From JACVCJ01 sp052437175 (GTDB taxonomy: Bacteria > Bacteroidota > Bacteroidia > CAIKAF01), in assembly GCA_052437175.1 (NCBI GenBank), contig JBQVOK010000012.1, positions 36,277-100,276 on the forward strand: a DNA stretch of 64,000 bases, written 5' to 3'. Positions 9,413-17,997 of this stretch are shown here, one piece after another. Position 1 is the first letter of the stretch; each line of letters opens with the position of its first letter. The notes beneath the pieces are model-generated. The model was not told the origin of the DNA and did no database searches. It saw only the letters and a program-made list of their open reading frames with translations. Made by a program: the position numbers and the translations under genes.

Positions 9413-9766
9413 CAAACCATGATGAAATATATTTCTGCTTTCGTATTCCTGCTTTTCCTGGGAACGGGCAGTGCCCTGGCGCAAAAGGCCGAAACCATAC
9501 AGATCAAAACCCAGATATTCTGTGATCACTGTATGCAGTGCGAAAGCTGCGGCAACCGTATCCAGAATGCGGTGTATGCCGGTAAGGGTATACGCACTGT
9601 AAAGGTAAAAGCCGAAGAAAACATCATTGAAGTGAGCTATAACCCCAAAAAGACCACGGCCGACGATATCCGCAAGGCCATTACGGCGGTGGGGTTCAGC
9701 GCCGACGATCAAAAGCCGTCAGCCACAGCTTACAGTAACCTGGATGCTTGTTGTAAACGCCGTTGA
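9410..9766 (+). CDS. Secreted heavy-metal-associated (HMA) domain protein
   Basis: A 118-aa protein with a signal peptide (hydrophobic about 5-20, cleaved near ALAQ) and a single HMA ferredoxin-like domain. The metal loop carries a double CxxC, CDHCMQCESC, instead of the single CxxC of CopZ-type chaperones, and the C-terminus ends in a CC pair. Such domains bind soft metals such as Cu(I), Zn or Cd in the periplasm. Start codons at 9410, 9419 and 9422 are all possible; the last gives MKYISAF. A lipoprotein gene follows after 13 bp, so the two are probably co-transcribed. Confidence 0.85.
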   Translation: MQTMMKYISAFVFLLFLGTGSALAQKAETIQIKTQIFCDHCMQCESCGNRIQNAVYAGKGIRTVKVKAEENIIEVSYNPKKTTADDIRKAITAVGFSADDQKPSATAYSNLDACCKRR

Positions 9767-9779
9767 TCTGCAGAAGTAT

Positions 9780-10241
9780 ATGAAGAAGATCGTATTCTAT
9801 GGTATGACCATGCTGCCCCTGTTAACGGCCTGTAACGGGCTGCGTAACGAGACCGACAACGTGATCGGCAAAAGCGGCGAAGTAGTAGGAAAATCGGCCG
9901 GGGAATTCTTTTCGGGCGTGGGCGAGGGTGTGGAAAAAACGCTCGATTGTAAGGTGATACTGTCCGACGAGCTTAAGAACAAGGGGCTCAGTACCGGGGT
10001 ATACACTATAGAAAGTTCTACCGCGGGGGCACAAAACGTGTTTACACTCTATTTTATTTTTGCAAAGGACTTTTCCGGTGAGGTACAGGCCCGCGTAAAA
10101 GATCCCTCAGGAGCCGAAAAGGGACGCGTAACCCGCAGTATATCCGATAAAGCGGGGAATGCCGGTTATACGGAATTTGCCTTTGATCCGCGTACCAATA
10201 TCGAAAGTAAAAACGTGATCGAACTGAGCCTGCTGAAATAA
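9780..10241 (+). CDS. Hypothetical lipoprotein
   Basis: A 153-aa protein starting MKKIVFYG with a lipobox LLTAC near residue 17, so it should be lipid-anchored. The frame extends upstream to 9744, but the internal ATG at 9780 gives the signal peptide and starts 13 bp after the HMA gene stop. The mature part begins with a repeated GKSGEVVGKSAGEFFSG stretch and then a predicted beta-rich domain. No family is recognised. Co-occurrence with the HMA gene hints at a role in metal handling or the envelope. It converges on the helicase gene with a 7-bp gap. Confidence 0.72.
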   Translation: MKKIVFYGMTMLPLLTACNGLRNETDNVIGKSGEVVGKSAGEFFSGVGEGVEKTLDCKVILSDELKNKGLSTGVYTIESSTAGAQNVFTLYFIFAKDFSGEVQARVKDPSGAEKGRVTRSISDKAGNAGYTEFAFDPRTNIESKNVIELSLLK

Positions 10242-10248
10242 ACCCCGT

Positions 10249-11574
10249 TTAACGGCTTATTTCCATTTTCAGCTGCATGTTCTTGATGCGCTCTCCCGAC
10301 GTGCGTTTGAGCAATGCCGGCACTTTGTCTTTTTTTACAGCAACGTACGAAAAATAATCTTTCATTTCGATCAGTCCCAGGTCGTCTTTACCCAGTCCGC
10401 CTTTCTGTGACAGGAAACCTACGATATCCAGTTTACGCAGTTTGTCTTTTTTGCCTTTGCCGATGTACAACGTCACAAACTCAGGTTCGGGGGGCAGGGG
10501 AGCATTCGTTTCCGGGATAAATTCGGGGGTATCTGCCGGCAGCCAGTCCGGACCGCTTTTGCCCTCTTCGCTAAAGAAATAGGCCGAACCTCCGGCATGC
10601 ATGCGTGCGGTGCGCCCGTTACGGTGTATAAAACTGTCCTCGTGCGGGGGTAGCTGCAGGTGAATGATCTGGCGTATCTCCGGTATATCGAGTCCGCGGG
10701 CCGCCAGGTCGGTACATACCAGCACCTGTACACTGCCGTTACGGAATTTTACCAGGTTACGCTCGCGCTCGTCCTGTTCCAGTCCGCCGTGGAAAAAACA
10801 GTTGGGGATGCCCTTGCGGCGCAGGTAATCGCTGGTTTCTTCCACCTTTTCCTTAAAGTTGCAGAATACCAGGGTAGAACCGCCGCCCAGGGTACAGAGC
10901 AGGCGGAAGAGCGAATCGGAGGCTGATTTTTCTACCGGCACTTTGTGCAGATGAAGCTTACTGACCGGTGCATCCGGCAGAAAATTGAGGTACAGGGCAT
11001 CCTGCATCTGTATAAAATCGGGCAGGTCTATGGCCTGTGTGGCCGAGGTGAGCATCCGTTTCCGCAGTTTCGGGAACTGGCTGCCGATAAAGCGCATATC
11101 TTCCTCGAAACCCAGTTCCAGGGCCTTGTCGAACTCGTCGATGATGAGCGTCTGCACGCCGTCGGTACGGAACGTATTGCGGCGGATATGATCGGCCATG
11201 CGGCCCGGAGTTCCTACTAATACGGCCGGGGGATGCAGCAGGTTCTGGCGTTCGGTCTTCATCAGGTGTCCGCCGTAACAACTGTTGATCTTATAGCCTG
11301 TACGCAAACTTTTGAATACCTGTTCGATCTGCAGCACCAGCTCGCGCGAAGGGGCCATGACCAGGGCCTGCACCTTATTGCTGATGTTGGGGTCCAGGCT
11401 TTCGATCAGGGGCACCAGGAAGGCCAGGGTCTTGCCCGAACCGGTGGGTGAGAGAAGTACCAGGCTGTTTTCCTTCGGAAAATGCTCGCGTGCAGCCTGT
11501 TGCATGGGGTTTAGTTCTCGTATGCCCAGGAGGGCCAGGTTCTCTTCGATCGTTTGCTTGGGATTTTCCTGCAT
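10249..11574 (-). CDS. dbpA: DEAD-box RNA helicase with DbpA-type C-terminal domain
   Basis: A 441-aa ATP-dependent RNA helicase. Motif I SPTGSGKT is at 42-49, motif II is DEFD (146-149, phenylalanine replacing the usual alanine), SAT is near 178, and motifs V and VI are present (ARGLDIP, HRNGRTAR). The final ~75 residues resemble the DbpA RNA-binding domain, which in E. coli recognises helix 92 of 23S rRNA during large-subunit assembly. The ATG at 11574 is chosen because the upstream frame is only an overlap with the LytTR gene and because a -7 element lies four bases before this ATG. It follows the response-regulator stop by 25 bp and could also receive read-through. Confidence 0.88.
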   Translation of the reverse strand: MQENPKQTIEENLALLGIRELNPMQQAAREHFPKENSLVLLSPTGSGKTLAFLVPLIESLDPNISNKVQALVMAPSRELVLQIEQVFKSLRTGYKINSCYGGHLMKTERQNLLHPPAVLVGTPGRMADHIRRNTFRTDGVQTLIIDEFDKALELGFEEDMRFIGSQFPKLRKRMLTSATQAIDLPDFIQMQDALYLNFLPDAPVSKLHLHKVPVEKSASDSLFRLLCTLGGGSTLVFCNFKEKVEETSDYLRRKGIPNCFFHGGLEQDERERNLVKFRNGSVQVLVCTDLAARGLDIPEIRQIIHLQLPPHEDSFIHRNGRTARMHAGGSAYFFSEEGKSGPDWLPADTPEFIPETNAPLPPEPEFVTLYIGKGKKDKLRKLDIVGFLSQKGGLGKDDLGLIEMKDYFSYVAVKKDKVPALLKRTSGERIKNMQLKMEISR

Positions 11575-11586
11575 GGGACAAAGGTA
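11572..11586 (-). promoter_or_regulatory. -7 element TACCTTTG four bases before the dbpA start
   Basis: On the minus strand TACCTTTG is followed by TCCC and ATG. It is a full match to TAnnTTTG and would place the transcription start at or beside the initiation codon. No clear -33 TTG is visible at 19-21 bp. Confidence 0.5.
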
Positions 11587-11599
11587 TCCTAAATTTGGC

Positions 11600-12364
11600 T
11601 CAGGTGAAATCTCTTTTGAACTGTGCCGCCCGATCTTTGGAAACAGCGATCTCCGGCTGCCCGGTATGCGGGAAATACAGCAGGATACGGCCCAGCGCAT
11701 CGGTACGGAATCGTTCCAGCTGAGCGATGTTGACAAGGAACTGCCGGTTGGCCCTGAAAAAACAAGTGGGATCGAGCAGTTCGGCGGCTTCGTCGAGCGA
11801 ACGGTAGTCGCATACAAATTCGTCCCCGTTGCAGGTTACAATGCTGATGACCTCGTTCAGCTTCTGAAAATACAGGATATCCGGGGTCTTTACCAGCACC
11901 ACCGAACGGCCCTCGTGCACGGCCAGGCGTTCTTTGTAGGGCTGCACGGAGGGAAATTGTCCGAAGAAATTGCGGAACTGCTGCATAAAATCGGGATTAC
12001 CGAACTTTTCGTGCAGGCGCTTGAATTTATGGAATGCTTCAGCCAGCTCTGCAGAGTCGACAGGCTTTAGCAGGTAATCGATGCTGTTGAGCTTAAAGGC
12101 CCTCAGGGCGAACTCGTTGAACGCCGTGGTAAAAATTACCGGCACCGGGGGAATATCCTCCCTGAAAATATCAAAGGCAACCCCGTCTGAAAGTTGTATA
12201 TCACAAAGGACAAGATCGGGCAGAGGCATGGTAAGCAGGCGCGTCCGGCTTTCTTTTACACTGCCGATAGGGCCTTCTATATAGCTGCCGGGTTCTATTT
12301 TGCGCACTTCGCTCAGCAGGCTTTTGGCGGCAAAAGGTTCATCCTCAATAATTAGTATATTCAT
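11600..12364 (-). CDS. LytTR-family response regulator
   Basis: A 254-aa regulator with an N-terminal receiver domain (acidic pocket IIEDE at 5-9, phospho-acceptor D55 in LCDIQLSD) and a C-terminal LytTR DNA-binding domain from about 150. Its ATG overlaps the stop of the sensor kinase gene by 4 bp, which implies translational coupling. It is the last member of the efflux operon and probably controls that operon in response to the kinase. LytTR regulators usually bind direct repeats; none was identified with confidence upstream of the operon. Confidence 0.93.
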   Translation of the reverse strand: MNILIIEDEPFAAKSLLSEVRKIEPGSYIEGPIGSVKESRTRLLTMPLPDLVLCDIQLSDGVAFDIFREDIPPVPVIFTTAFNEFALRAFKLNSIDYLLKPVDSAELAEAFHKFKRLHEKFGNPDFMQQFRNFFGQFPSVQPYKERLAVHEGRSVVLVKTPDILYFQKLNEVISIVTCNGDEFVCDYRSLDEAAELLDPTCFFRANRQFLVNIAQLERFRTDALGRILLYFPHTGQPEIAVSKDRAAQFKRDFT

Positions 12365-13374
12365 AAGAGAGGCAGTTTTACGATGAACTTTCCCTGTTCT
12401 TCCCCGGCCGAAAAGGGCCCGGCCGAGAGCCAGGCATAAAGGTTTTTCAGTTGCTGCAGGCCTTTCCCGTTCGATGTTTCCATGGTCTTTTTAAGCCGCA
12501 GTGTATTTTCTACGATCAGGATGTCTCCGTTGTTCCATATACGAATATACAGCGGATTTTCTACAGATACCTCATTATGTTTGAGTGCATTTTCGCTGAG
12601 CATTTCCAGTGTAAGCGGCACAATGCCCTTGTCCAGTGCTTCGGGCTCGAGCTGTACCTCAATTTGCAGTGCCGGACCGTAACGTATGGCCAGCAGGGAG
12701 CTGAAATGCCGGAACACGGCATATTCCTTGTCGAGCGAAACACTTTCCCGGTCTTCGTTCTGCAGGCTGTACCTGTATACTTTGGACAGGTGCTGCAGGA
12801 AGCGGGTGGCCAGTTCGGGCTCGGTCTTGATAAGTCCGTCGAGGGCCGAAAGGGCATTGAACAGGAAATGCGGATTTACCCGGTTACGCAGGTTGTGGAT
12901 CTGCATCATGGCCTTTTCTTTTTCGAGCCGTTCGGTACGGATAAGTCCTTCTTTCCAGCGCAGCAGCAGAAAATGCACGCCGAATCCCAGGCTTATCGCC
13001 AGCCCCAGGAACAGGTCGATCATAAGAATCATCCAGTAATTGAGCCAGTTCAGCTCAAAAGGCATGCGGTCCTTAAAAATAAGCATATTGGGCCAGCGTA
13101 TACACATAAGCAGTGCCCAGTTACAGAGGGTGTGTACAATAATACGGCGCAGCAGGCCGGCAGAAAAGGGCAGGCGGCGGCCCAGGAAACGGTTTATATA
13201 ATCGAAGCCGAACCAGAGTATCCAAAGGGCGGCAAAGGAATACAGGGCCAGGGCGGCGTGTTCGGCAACGCTGAGCGTTGGCCAGCCGGTGTACAGGCGT
13301 AGCAGAATGGAAACCAGTGTCAGGGGCAGGATCACCCGCAATGGATTCAGATATCTGGCCGGAATGGATTTCAT
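12361..13374 (-). CDS. LytS-type sensor histidine kinase
   Basis: A 337-aa membrane kinase. Four hydrophobic segments (about 13-30, 40-60, 78-95, 112-137) precede a cytoplasmic part with the His_kinase family motif NPHFLFNALSALDG (167-180, phospho-acceptor H169) and a C-terminal ATPase domain with an N-box containing SENALKHN. There is no extracytoplasmic sensor domain, so it probably senses membrane or transport state. The start overlaps the ABC ATPase stop by 4 bp and the end overlaps the response regulator by 4 bp. Confidence 0.92.
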   Translation of the reverse strand: MKSIPARYLNPLRVILPLTLVSILLRLYTGWPTLSVAEHAALALYSFAALWILWFGFDYINRFLGRRLPFSAGLLRRIIVHTLCNWALLMCIRWPNMLIFKDRMPFELNWLNYWMILMIDLFLGLAISLGFGVHFLLLRWKEGLIRTERLEKEKAMMQIHNLRNRVNPHFLFNALSALDGLIKTEPELATRFLQHLSKVYRYSLQNEDRESVSLDKEYAVFRHFSSLLAIRYGPALQIEVQLEPEALDKGIVPLTLEMLSENALKHNEVSVENPLYIRIWNNGDILIVENTLRLKKTMETSNGKGLQQLKNLYAWLSAGPFSAGEEQGKFIVKLPLL

Positions 13375-14063
13375 GGCTGCAATATACGTTCTCCGGTGAT
13401 CAATCCGTCGGTCATTTCAATGATACGGTCGCCCGACTCTGCAAAATCGGGGTCATGGGTCACGGCAATAATGGTCTGTCCGTACTCAGAAGCCAGTTCC
13501 CGGAAAATGTCGATAACGCGCTGGGTATTGTTCTTGTCGAGATTGCCCGTAGGTTCGTCGCCCATGATAATAGCGGGGTCATTGATGAGGGCGCGGGCAA
13601 TGGCCACCCGCTGCTGTTGTCCGCCCGAGAGCTTTGAGGCATTCTTGAGGGCATGTTCGGCCATATCTACCTTGCGCAGTTTATCCATGGCCCGTTCTTC
13701 CGCTTCGCTGTGGCTGTAACGGCCCAGCTTGAGTGCGGGCAGCATAACGTTGTGCAGTGCCGAAAATTCGGGCAGCAGGTAATGGAACTGGAACACAAAG
13801 CCCAGGTGCGCATTGCGGAACTGGGCCAGTTTGTTCTGGCTGAGCCCAGTGAGCAGGGAACCGTTCATTTCAAGGCGGCCTTCATAGGCTGTGTCCATTG
13901 TGGATAAAATGTACAGTAATGTGGATTTTCCACAGCCGGATTTTCCCACGATGGACAGGAACTCGCCCCGGCCCACCTTAAAGTCTATACCTTTCAGCAC
14001 CTGGAAGGGAGCGGGTTCGGTGAAGGTCTTTACAATATTGCTTGCTTTAAGTACTGGCTGCAT
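13371..14063 (-). CDS. ABC transporter ATP-binding protein (LolD/MacB type)
   Basis: A 230-aa ATPase with Walker A GKSGCGKST (40-48), signature LSGGQ (145-149) and Walker B ending GDE (168-170), followed by the D-loop and a switch histidine (AVTHD). Sequence style is that of the MacB/LolD/FtsE group, which powers mechanotransmission rather than translocation through the membrane. It pairs with the permease encoded 22 bp upstream and overlaps the sensor kinase gene by 4 bp. Confidence 0.94.
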   Translation of the reverse strand: MQPVLKASNIVKTFTEPAPFQVLKGIDFKVGRGEFLSIVGKSGCGKSTLLYILSTMDTAYEGRLEMNGSLLTGLSQNKLAQFRNAHLGFVFQFHYLLPEFSALHNVMLPALKLGRYSHSEAEERAMDKLRKVDMAEHALKNASKLSGGQQQRVAIARALINDPAIIMGDEPTGNLDKNNTQRVIDIFRELASEYGQTIIAVTHDPDFAESGDRIIEMTDGLITGERILQP

Positions 14064-14085
14064 AATGCATGGTTTAAAAAATTGG

Positions 14086-15339
14086 TCATCCGCGTATAAT
14101 TTCTACCGGATCGATGCGGGCGGCCTTACGCGAAGGGAAATAACCCGCAAAAAGGGTGGTTACCATACCGAACCAGAGTCCGCTCAGGTAGAACAGCGTT
14201 TTAAAGTTCACCGGGAAGGTCTCTACCTTAAAGATGCCGCCTGCCGGGAAGGGCGCCAGGGAGATGAGGTAACTGAAAAAGAACCCGATAAGCAGTCCCA
14301 GCAGTCCGCCGAAAAACCCGATAAGCAGGGCCTGCAGCAGGAAAATGGCTACCACGTCCCGGCCTTCGAAGCCGGTGGCCTTCAGTATGGCGATATCGCG
14401 CATTTTATTAATGATGTTCATGTTCATGATATTGTATATACCAAAACCGGCTACGATCAGCAGGGTAAGGGAAATAACGGCTGTCATAAAATAGCGGATC
14501 GATTCTCCGGCAAGCAGGGCGGCATTGGCCTCCTTCCAGTCCTCGGCTTTGTACCCATAGGTTTCGGTGAGCCTGTCTTTCAGGTCTGTGGCGGCTTCTT
14601 TGTCATTGAGGCGTATATGTATATCGGTGATATAGTCTGCGTTTTTGTTCAGGAGCTTCTGCACGGTCTTCAGGTCGGCATAGGCCCTGGTATCGTCGAT
14701 CGCGCCTACCCCGGTAGAAAAGGTTCCGGCCACCTTCAGCATAAAAACACCACCTTCGGGCGTGGTCACCGAAAAGCGGTCCCCGCCGCGTATGTTCATC
14801 TTTTCGGCCAGGCCAGAGCCTAACAGCAGGGCATCGTCACCGGTCTTCATATCCTGTATATTGCCCGATTCCATTTTTTTGTCCAGGCCATACATCTGTA
14901 TCTCCTTATCGGCATCGGTACCTACGATGGTTACGGGCAGCTGTACGGGACCATTGTTGAAGAACACCTGCGAAACGGCCTGGGGCAGTACCCCGGTGAC
15001 CCCGGGCATTTTAGCGATCTCGGCCGCAATTTTAAGACCGTTCTTAATGCGTGGCAGTTCATTTTTAGGCCGTTTACCGCTCACCATAACGGTGCGGCTG
15101 CTGTCGTACAGTTTCTGGGCGGGGGAGGGCTGCGAGCTTTCGATGGGATTGTACAAACGCACGTGGGGCGAGCCGTCGATGGCTATATCAAAAAGAAAAT
15201 CGTTCACCCCGGTCATAAAGCTGATCATTACAATGAACATCGATATACCAAAAGTAACCCCCAGCATGGCCACCAGGGTCTGCTTTTTTTTGGCCAGCAG
15301 GTGCGTGCGTGCTATCTGGAATGCCAGTCTCAGGTTCAT
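14086..15339 (-). CDS. MacB-like ABC transporter permease
   Basis: A 417-aa permease with one N-terminal TM helix (about 22-45), a large periplasmic MacB_PCD domain, and three C-terminal TM helices of the FtsX fold (about 275-300, 325-355, 375-400). This is the classical MacB arrangement. Its ATG overlaps the adaptor stop by 4 bp. Together with the adaptor, outer-membrane factor and ATPase it should form a tripartite exporter for a drug, peptide or envelope compound. The substrate cannot be read from sequence. Confidence 0.92.
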   Translation of the reverse strand: MNLRLAFQIARTHLLAKKKQTLVAMLGVTFGISMFIVMISFMTGVNDFLFDIAIDGSPHVRLYNPIESSQPSPAQKLYDSSRTVMVSGKRPKNELPRIKNGLKIAAEIAKMPGVTGVLPQAVSQVFFNNGPVQLPVTIVGTDADKEIQMYGLDKKMESGNIQDMKTGDDALLLGSGLAEKMNIRGGDRFSVTTPEGGVFMLKVAGTFSTGVGAIDDTRAYADLKTVQKLLNKNADYITDIHIRLNDKEAATDLKDRLTETYGYKAEDWKEANAALLAGESIRYFMTAVISLTLLIVAGFGIYNIMNMNIINKMRDIAILKATGFEGRDVVAIFLLQALLIGFFGGLLGLLIGFFFSYLISLAPFPAGGIFKVETFPVNFKTLFYLSGLWFGMVTTLFAGYFPSRKAARIDPVEIIRG

Positions 15340-16433
15340 GGCAGTATAACGGGGGTTTGTTTATCGATGCCGTCCAGTATCTCTGCATAATTACCCGAAA
15401 TGAGGCCTGTACGTACCTTCACGGTTTTCTGTTCCTTTTTACCGATGGCTATACGCAGACTGTCGCCCGGCAGCAGTGCTTTTTTAGGTACCAGCAGTGC
15501 TTTGCGTTCTTCGGCCACCACGATATCGGCCTCACAGTTCAGTCCGTACACGGGGCCCAGGCCGGTGGCGGGTATCGCGGCCTCTACGGTAAAGGCCTGT
15601 TCACGTTCGTTCATGCGGGGCAGCACGCGCAGTACCTGTCCCTCGATGATCTTTTCGCCAAATACATCGCCGCTGATCAGCACTTTCTGGCCCGGCCTTA
15701 CCCGTGCAAAATCACTTTCATCAATTTTTAGTCGTGCAATAAGCTGCCCGGCGCCCATCAGGGCCAGCGCATCGCCCGGACGTACGTAATCGCCCGTTTT
15801 TTTGCTGAGTTCATACACCATAGACGTGTACAGGGCCCTGGGCATACGGAAGTCCGAACTGCTTTCCGCCGAAAGAAACGAGCCGCGGGCACGGCTACGC
15901 TCATTCTCCAGGTTCAGGCGCAGGTTCTCGGTCTGCCTGCGTAATGCAGAAACATCGGCACGGCTTTGGGTATAGCGCAGTTCGGCCTGTTCGAGTTCGG
16001 CCGGCGTAGCGGCTTTTTCGGCGTATAGTTTTTTATAGCGCAGGTAAGAAATGCTGTCGGTCTGTACACGGGCCCTTGCCGATACCAGGCGCGATTCCAG
16101 CTCGGCCAGTGCCGGTGAGGAGCTACCGGTGTTCTGCAGGGTAGTGCGGTATATTTCCGAAGCGGCATCCCGGTCGGCCAGCATACGGTCGTTCACGATC
16201 TCGAGTAGTACTTTACCGGCCGCTACAGTGTCGCCTTCTTTTACGTATATACTTCGTATGATGCCTTCTGCCTGGGCACGAAGTGTATACTCATTTTCGG
16301 GCACCAGTACGCCGGATGCATATACGGTTTCTGTGATCATTTTTTCTTCGGGCAGTACAGGCTCTTTTCCGCGTTTACACGATGTGTATACTAAAATAAG
16401 AAGCAGGCTGCTGAATACCAGTTTATTTTTCAT
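15336..16433 (-). CDS. RND/MacA-type periplasmic adaptor lipoprotein
   Basis: A 365-aa membrane-fusion protein. The N-terminus has a lipobox VYTSC (cysteine about 19), so it is probably lipid-anchored to the inner membrane. A biotinyl-lipoyl-like segment (EGIIRSIYVKEGDTV) is followed by a coiled-coil hairpin (about 100-180) and beta-barrel domains. It bridges the MacB-like permease and the TolC-like channel. It overlaps the upstream outer-membrane gene by 11 bp and the permease gene by 4 bp. Confidence 0.92.
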   Translation of the reverse strand: MKNKLVFSSLLLILVYTSCKRGKEPVLPEEKMITETVYASGVLVPENEYTLRAQAEGIIRSIYVKEGDTVAAGKVLLEIVNDRMLADRDAASEIYRTTLQNTGSSSPALAELESRLVSARARVQTDSISYLRYKKLYAEKAATPAELEQAELRYTQSRADVSALRRQTENLRLNLENERSRARGSFLSAESSSDFRMPRALYTSMVYELSKKTGDYVRPGDALALMGAGQLIARLKIDESDFARVRPGQKVLISGDVFGEKIIEGQVLRVLPRMNEREQAFTVEAAIPATGLGPVYGLNCEADIVVAEERKALLVPKKALLPGDSLRIAIGKKEQKTVKVRTGLISGNYAEILDGIDKQTPVILP

Positions 16434-17742
16434 CGGACGTGTTTTTTAAAAGTTGTGGCAGGTACATAAGGTAGGCCAGACGGGCTGCGGTTTGCAGGGA
16501 TTCCTGACCGGTCTGTACGTGTTCGTAGAATGTTTCGGCGTATTCGGTAAAGGAAATAAGCCCTTCACTGTATCGTTTCATGGATATACGTTCTGCAGCG
16601 GCGGCGGCTTTTTCACGTTCCAGGGCCAGGCGGTAGTTATCCCTCAGGGTCTGTTGTTCCTGTACGATACCGGCATGTTCTTTTTCGAGCCGGCTTTTCT
16701 CGTTCTGCAGCTGCCATTCATTGATGTGTGCTGCAATGCGGGCCTGCTTCAGGCGTCCGTAATTACGGGCACCGCCAAAAACGGGTACCTGCAGGCGGGC
16801 CCCGATAATGGCCTGGTCATAGGTGATATCGCCCGCAGATGAGCTGAAGGGCCGGTCGCTCTGGTAATAGTACGCATAGCGTCCGCTGAGGGACAGCGAA
16901 GGAAAAAAATCGGCCAGGCGTGCCCGGGTCTGCAGTGTACAGGAGCGGTTCCGCAGGGTATAGGCAATGAGCGAAGGACGTTCATTTACGGCAGGCAGGG
17001 CGGAACTTTCCTTTTTAGTATATGTGTCAAGGCTATCCTGTACCTGCAGGCCGTCCTGCTGTAGCAGCTGTTGCAGGTTGCGCAGCGCATTGCCTGATTC
17101 CAGTACGGTATTGTTATAGCTGATCGCGGCGGCGCGTTCCAGGTTTTCGGCGCGTATTTTTTCGGCTTCAGCGTTTTGCCCGGCCTCGTATTTTTCCCGG
17201 GCGATCCGTGCTACCTCTGCAGCGGTCTCCATGCGCCGGAGCGCCTGCTGTTCCAGCGCCGCGGAGGCCATCACGGAAAAATAGGCCTGTGCGGTCTGTA
17301 TGCGGATGTTTTCGGTACGGAGTGCGGCCTCGGTTTCGGCAATGCGTACTTCGGCGGAGGCGGCCGAAAGTTCGAACCACTGGGAGGCTTTTATAAGCGG
17401 CATGCTCAGGTCGGCGCCCGCATTCAGGTTCCAGGGCAGACCAAAACGCAGTTCTTTATAGGTCCCGGGCGCTCCGCCGAATATCTCTGCGGGAACCGGC
17501 TGTACGGGCAGACGGGCATTGTAGTCGGCAGCGGCAAAACCAGTGATCTGCGGGTACAGCTGGCTTTCGGCCAGGAAACGTTCGCTTTGCTTCAGCTGCG
17601 TTCCCGCCCGGGCGGCAGCCAGTTCGGGATTATTCCTGTGCGCCGTTTCCAGGGCCTGGTCTATATGGGTAAGGGTGAGCGTCTGCGCAGGCAGCGTATG
17701 GCAGGCAAGGCAAAGGGCCAGGACGGAAAGATAGGTCTTCAT
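16423..17742 (-). CDS. TolC-family outer-membrane efflux protein
   Basis: A ~439-aa outer-membrane factor with a signal peptide (MKTYLSVLALCLA, cleaved near LPAQ) and two repeats of long amphipathic helices rich in Ala, Gln and Glu, as in TolC. It is the first gene of the six-gene exporter operon. An alternative ATG at 17751 would add three residues; the MKT start gives the more canonical signal peptide. It is divergent from the small gene at 17998. Confidence 0.9.
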   Translation of the reverse strand: MKTYLSVLALCLACHTLPAQTLTLTHIDQALETAHRNNPELAAARAGTQLKQSERFLAESQLYPQITGFAAADYNARLPVQPVPAEIFGGAPGTYKELRFGLPWNLNAGADLSMPLIKASQWFELSAASAEVRIAETEAALRTENIRIQTAQAYFSVMASAALEQQALRRMETAAEVARIAREKYEAGQNAEAEKIRAENLERAAAISYNNTVLESGNALRNLQQLLQQDGLQVQDSLDTYTKKESSALPAVNERPSLIAYTLRNRSCTLQTRARLADFFPSLSLSGRYAYYYQSDRPFSSSAGDITYDQAIIGARLQVPVFGGARNYGRLKQARIAAHINEWQLQNEKSRLEKEHAGIVQEQQTLRDNYRLALEREKAAAAAERISMKRYSEGLISFTEYAETFYEHVQTGQESLQTAARLAYLMYLPQLLKNTSDEK

Positions 17743-17751
17743 ATACCGCAT

Positions 17752-17997
17752 ATTTTAGCGCAAAATTGCAGCGGAGCGGGCAGGAGCGAAAATCGGGTAC
17801 AGCGAAACGGAAATGTAGGACAACGAAGCGGAAAGGGAAGTGCAGGGGACTAAGCCGGCTGAATATACCCTGTTGCGAAAATTTTTACGGAAATAGTAAA
17901 AAAGTGTGCGTCTGTTAGTATTTCCGCGTTAAACGGACTTCTTTAAAAATGAATATTTATATCTTAGCCATCAAATTAATTAAATCTATCGTTTTTT
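17752..17997. other. Divergent intergenic region between efflux operon and two-component operon
   Basis: The 246-bp region carries regulatory sequence for both directions. It has several AGCGAAA/AACGAAGCGGAAA-like short repeats near 17790-17835, and a long inverted repeat (17888-17926) described separately. No full TAnnTTTG element was found in either direction. Confidence 0.6.
17888..17926. repeat. 12-bp inverted repeat in divergent promoter region
   Basis: CGGAAATAGTAA (17888-17899) and TTAGTATTTCCG (17915-17926) match at 11 of 12 positions in inverted orientation around a 15-nt spacer. The centres are about 27 bp apart. It could be a two-site operator or an RNA hairpin, and lies about 70 bp before the 17998 start. 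Confidence 0.6.
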
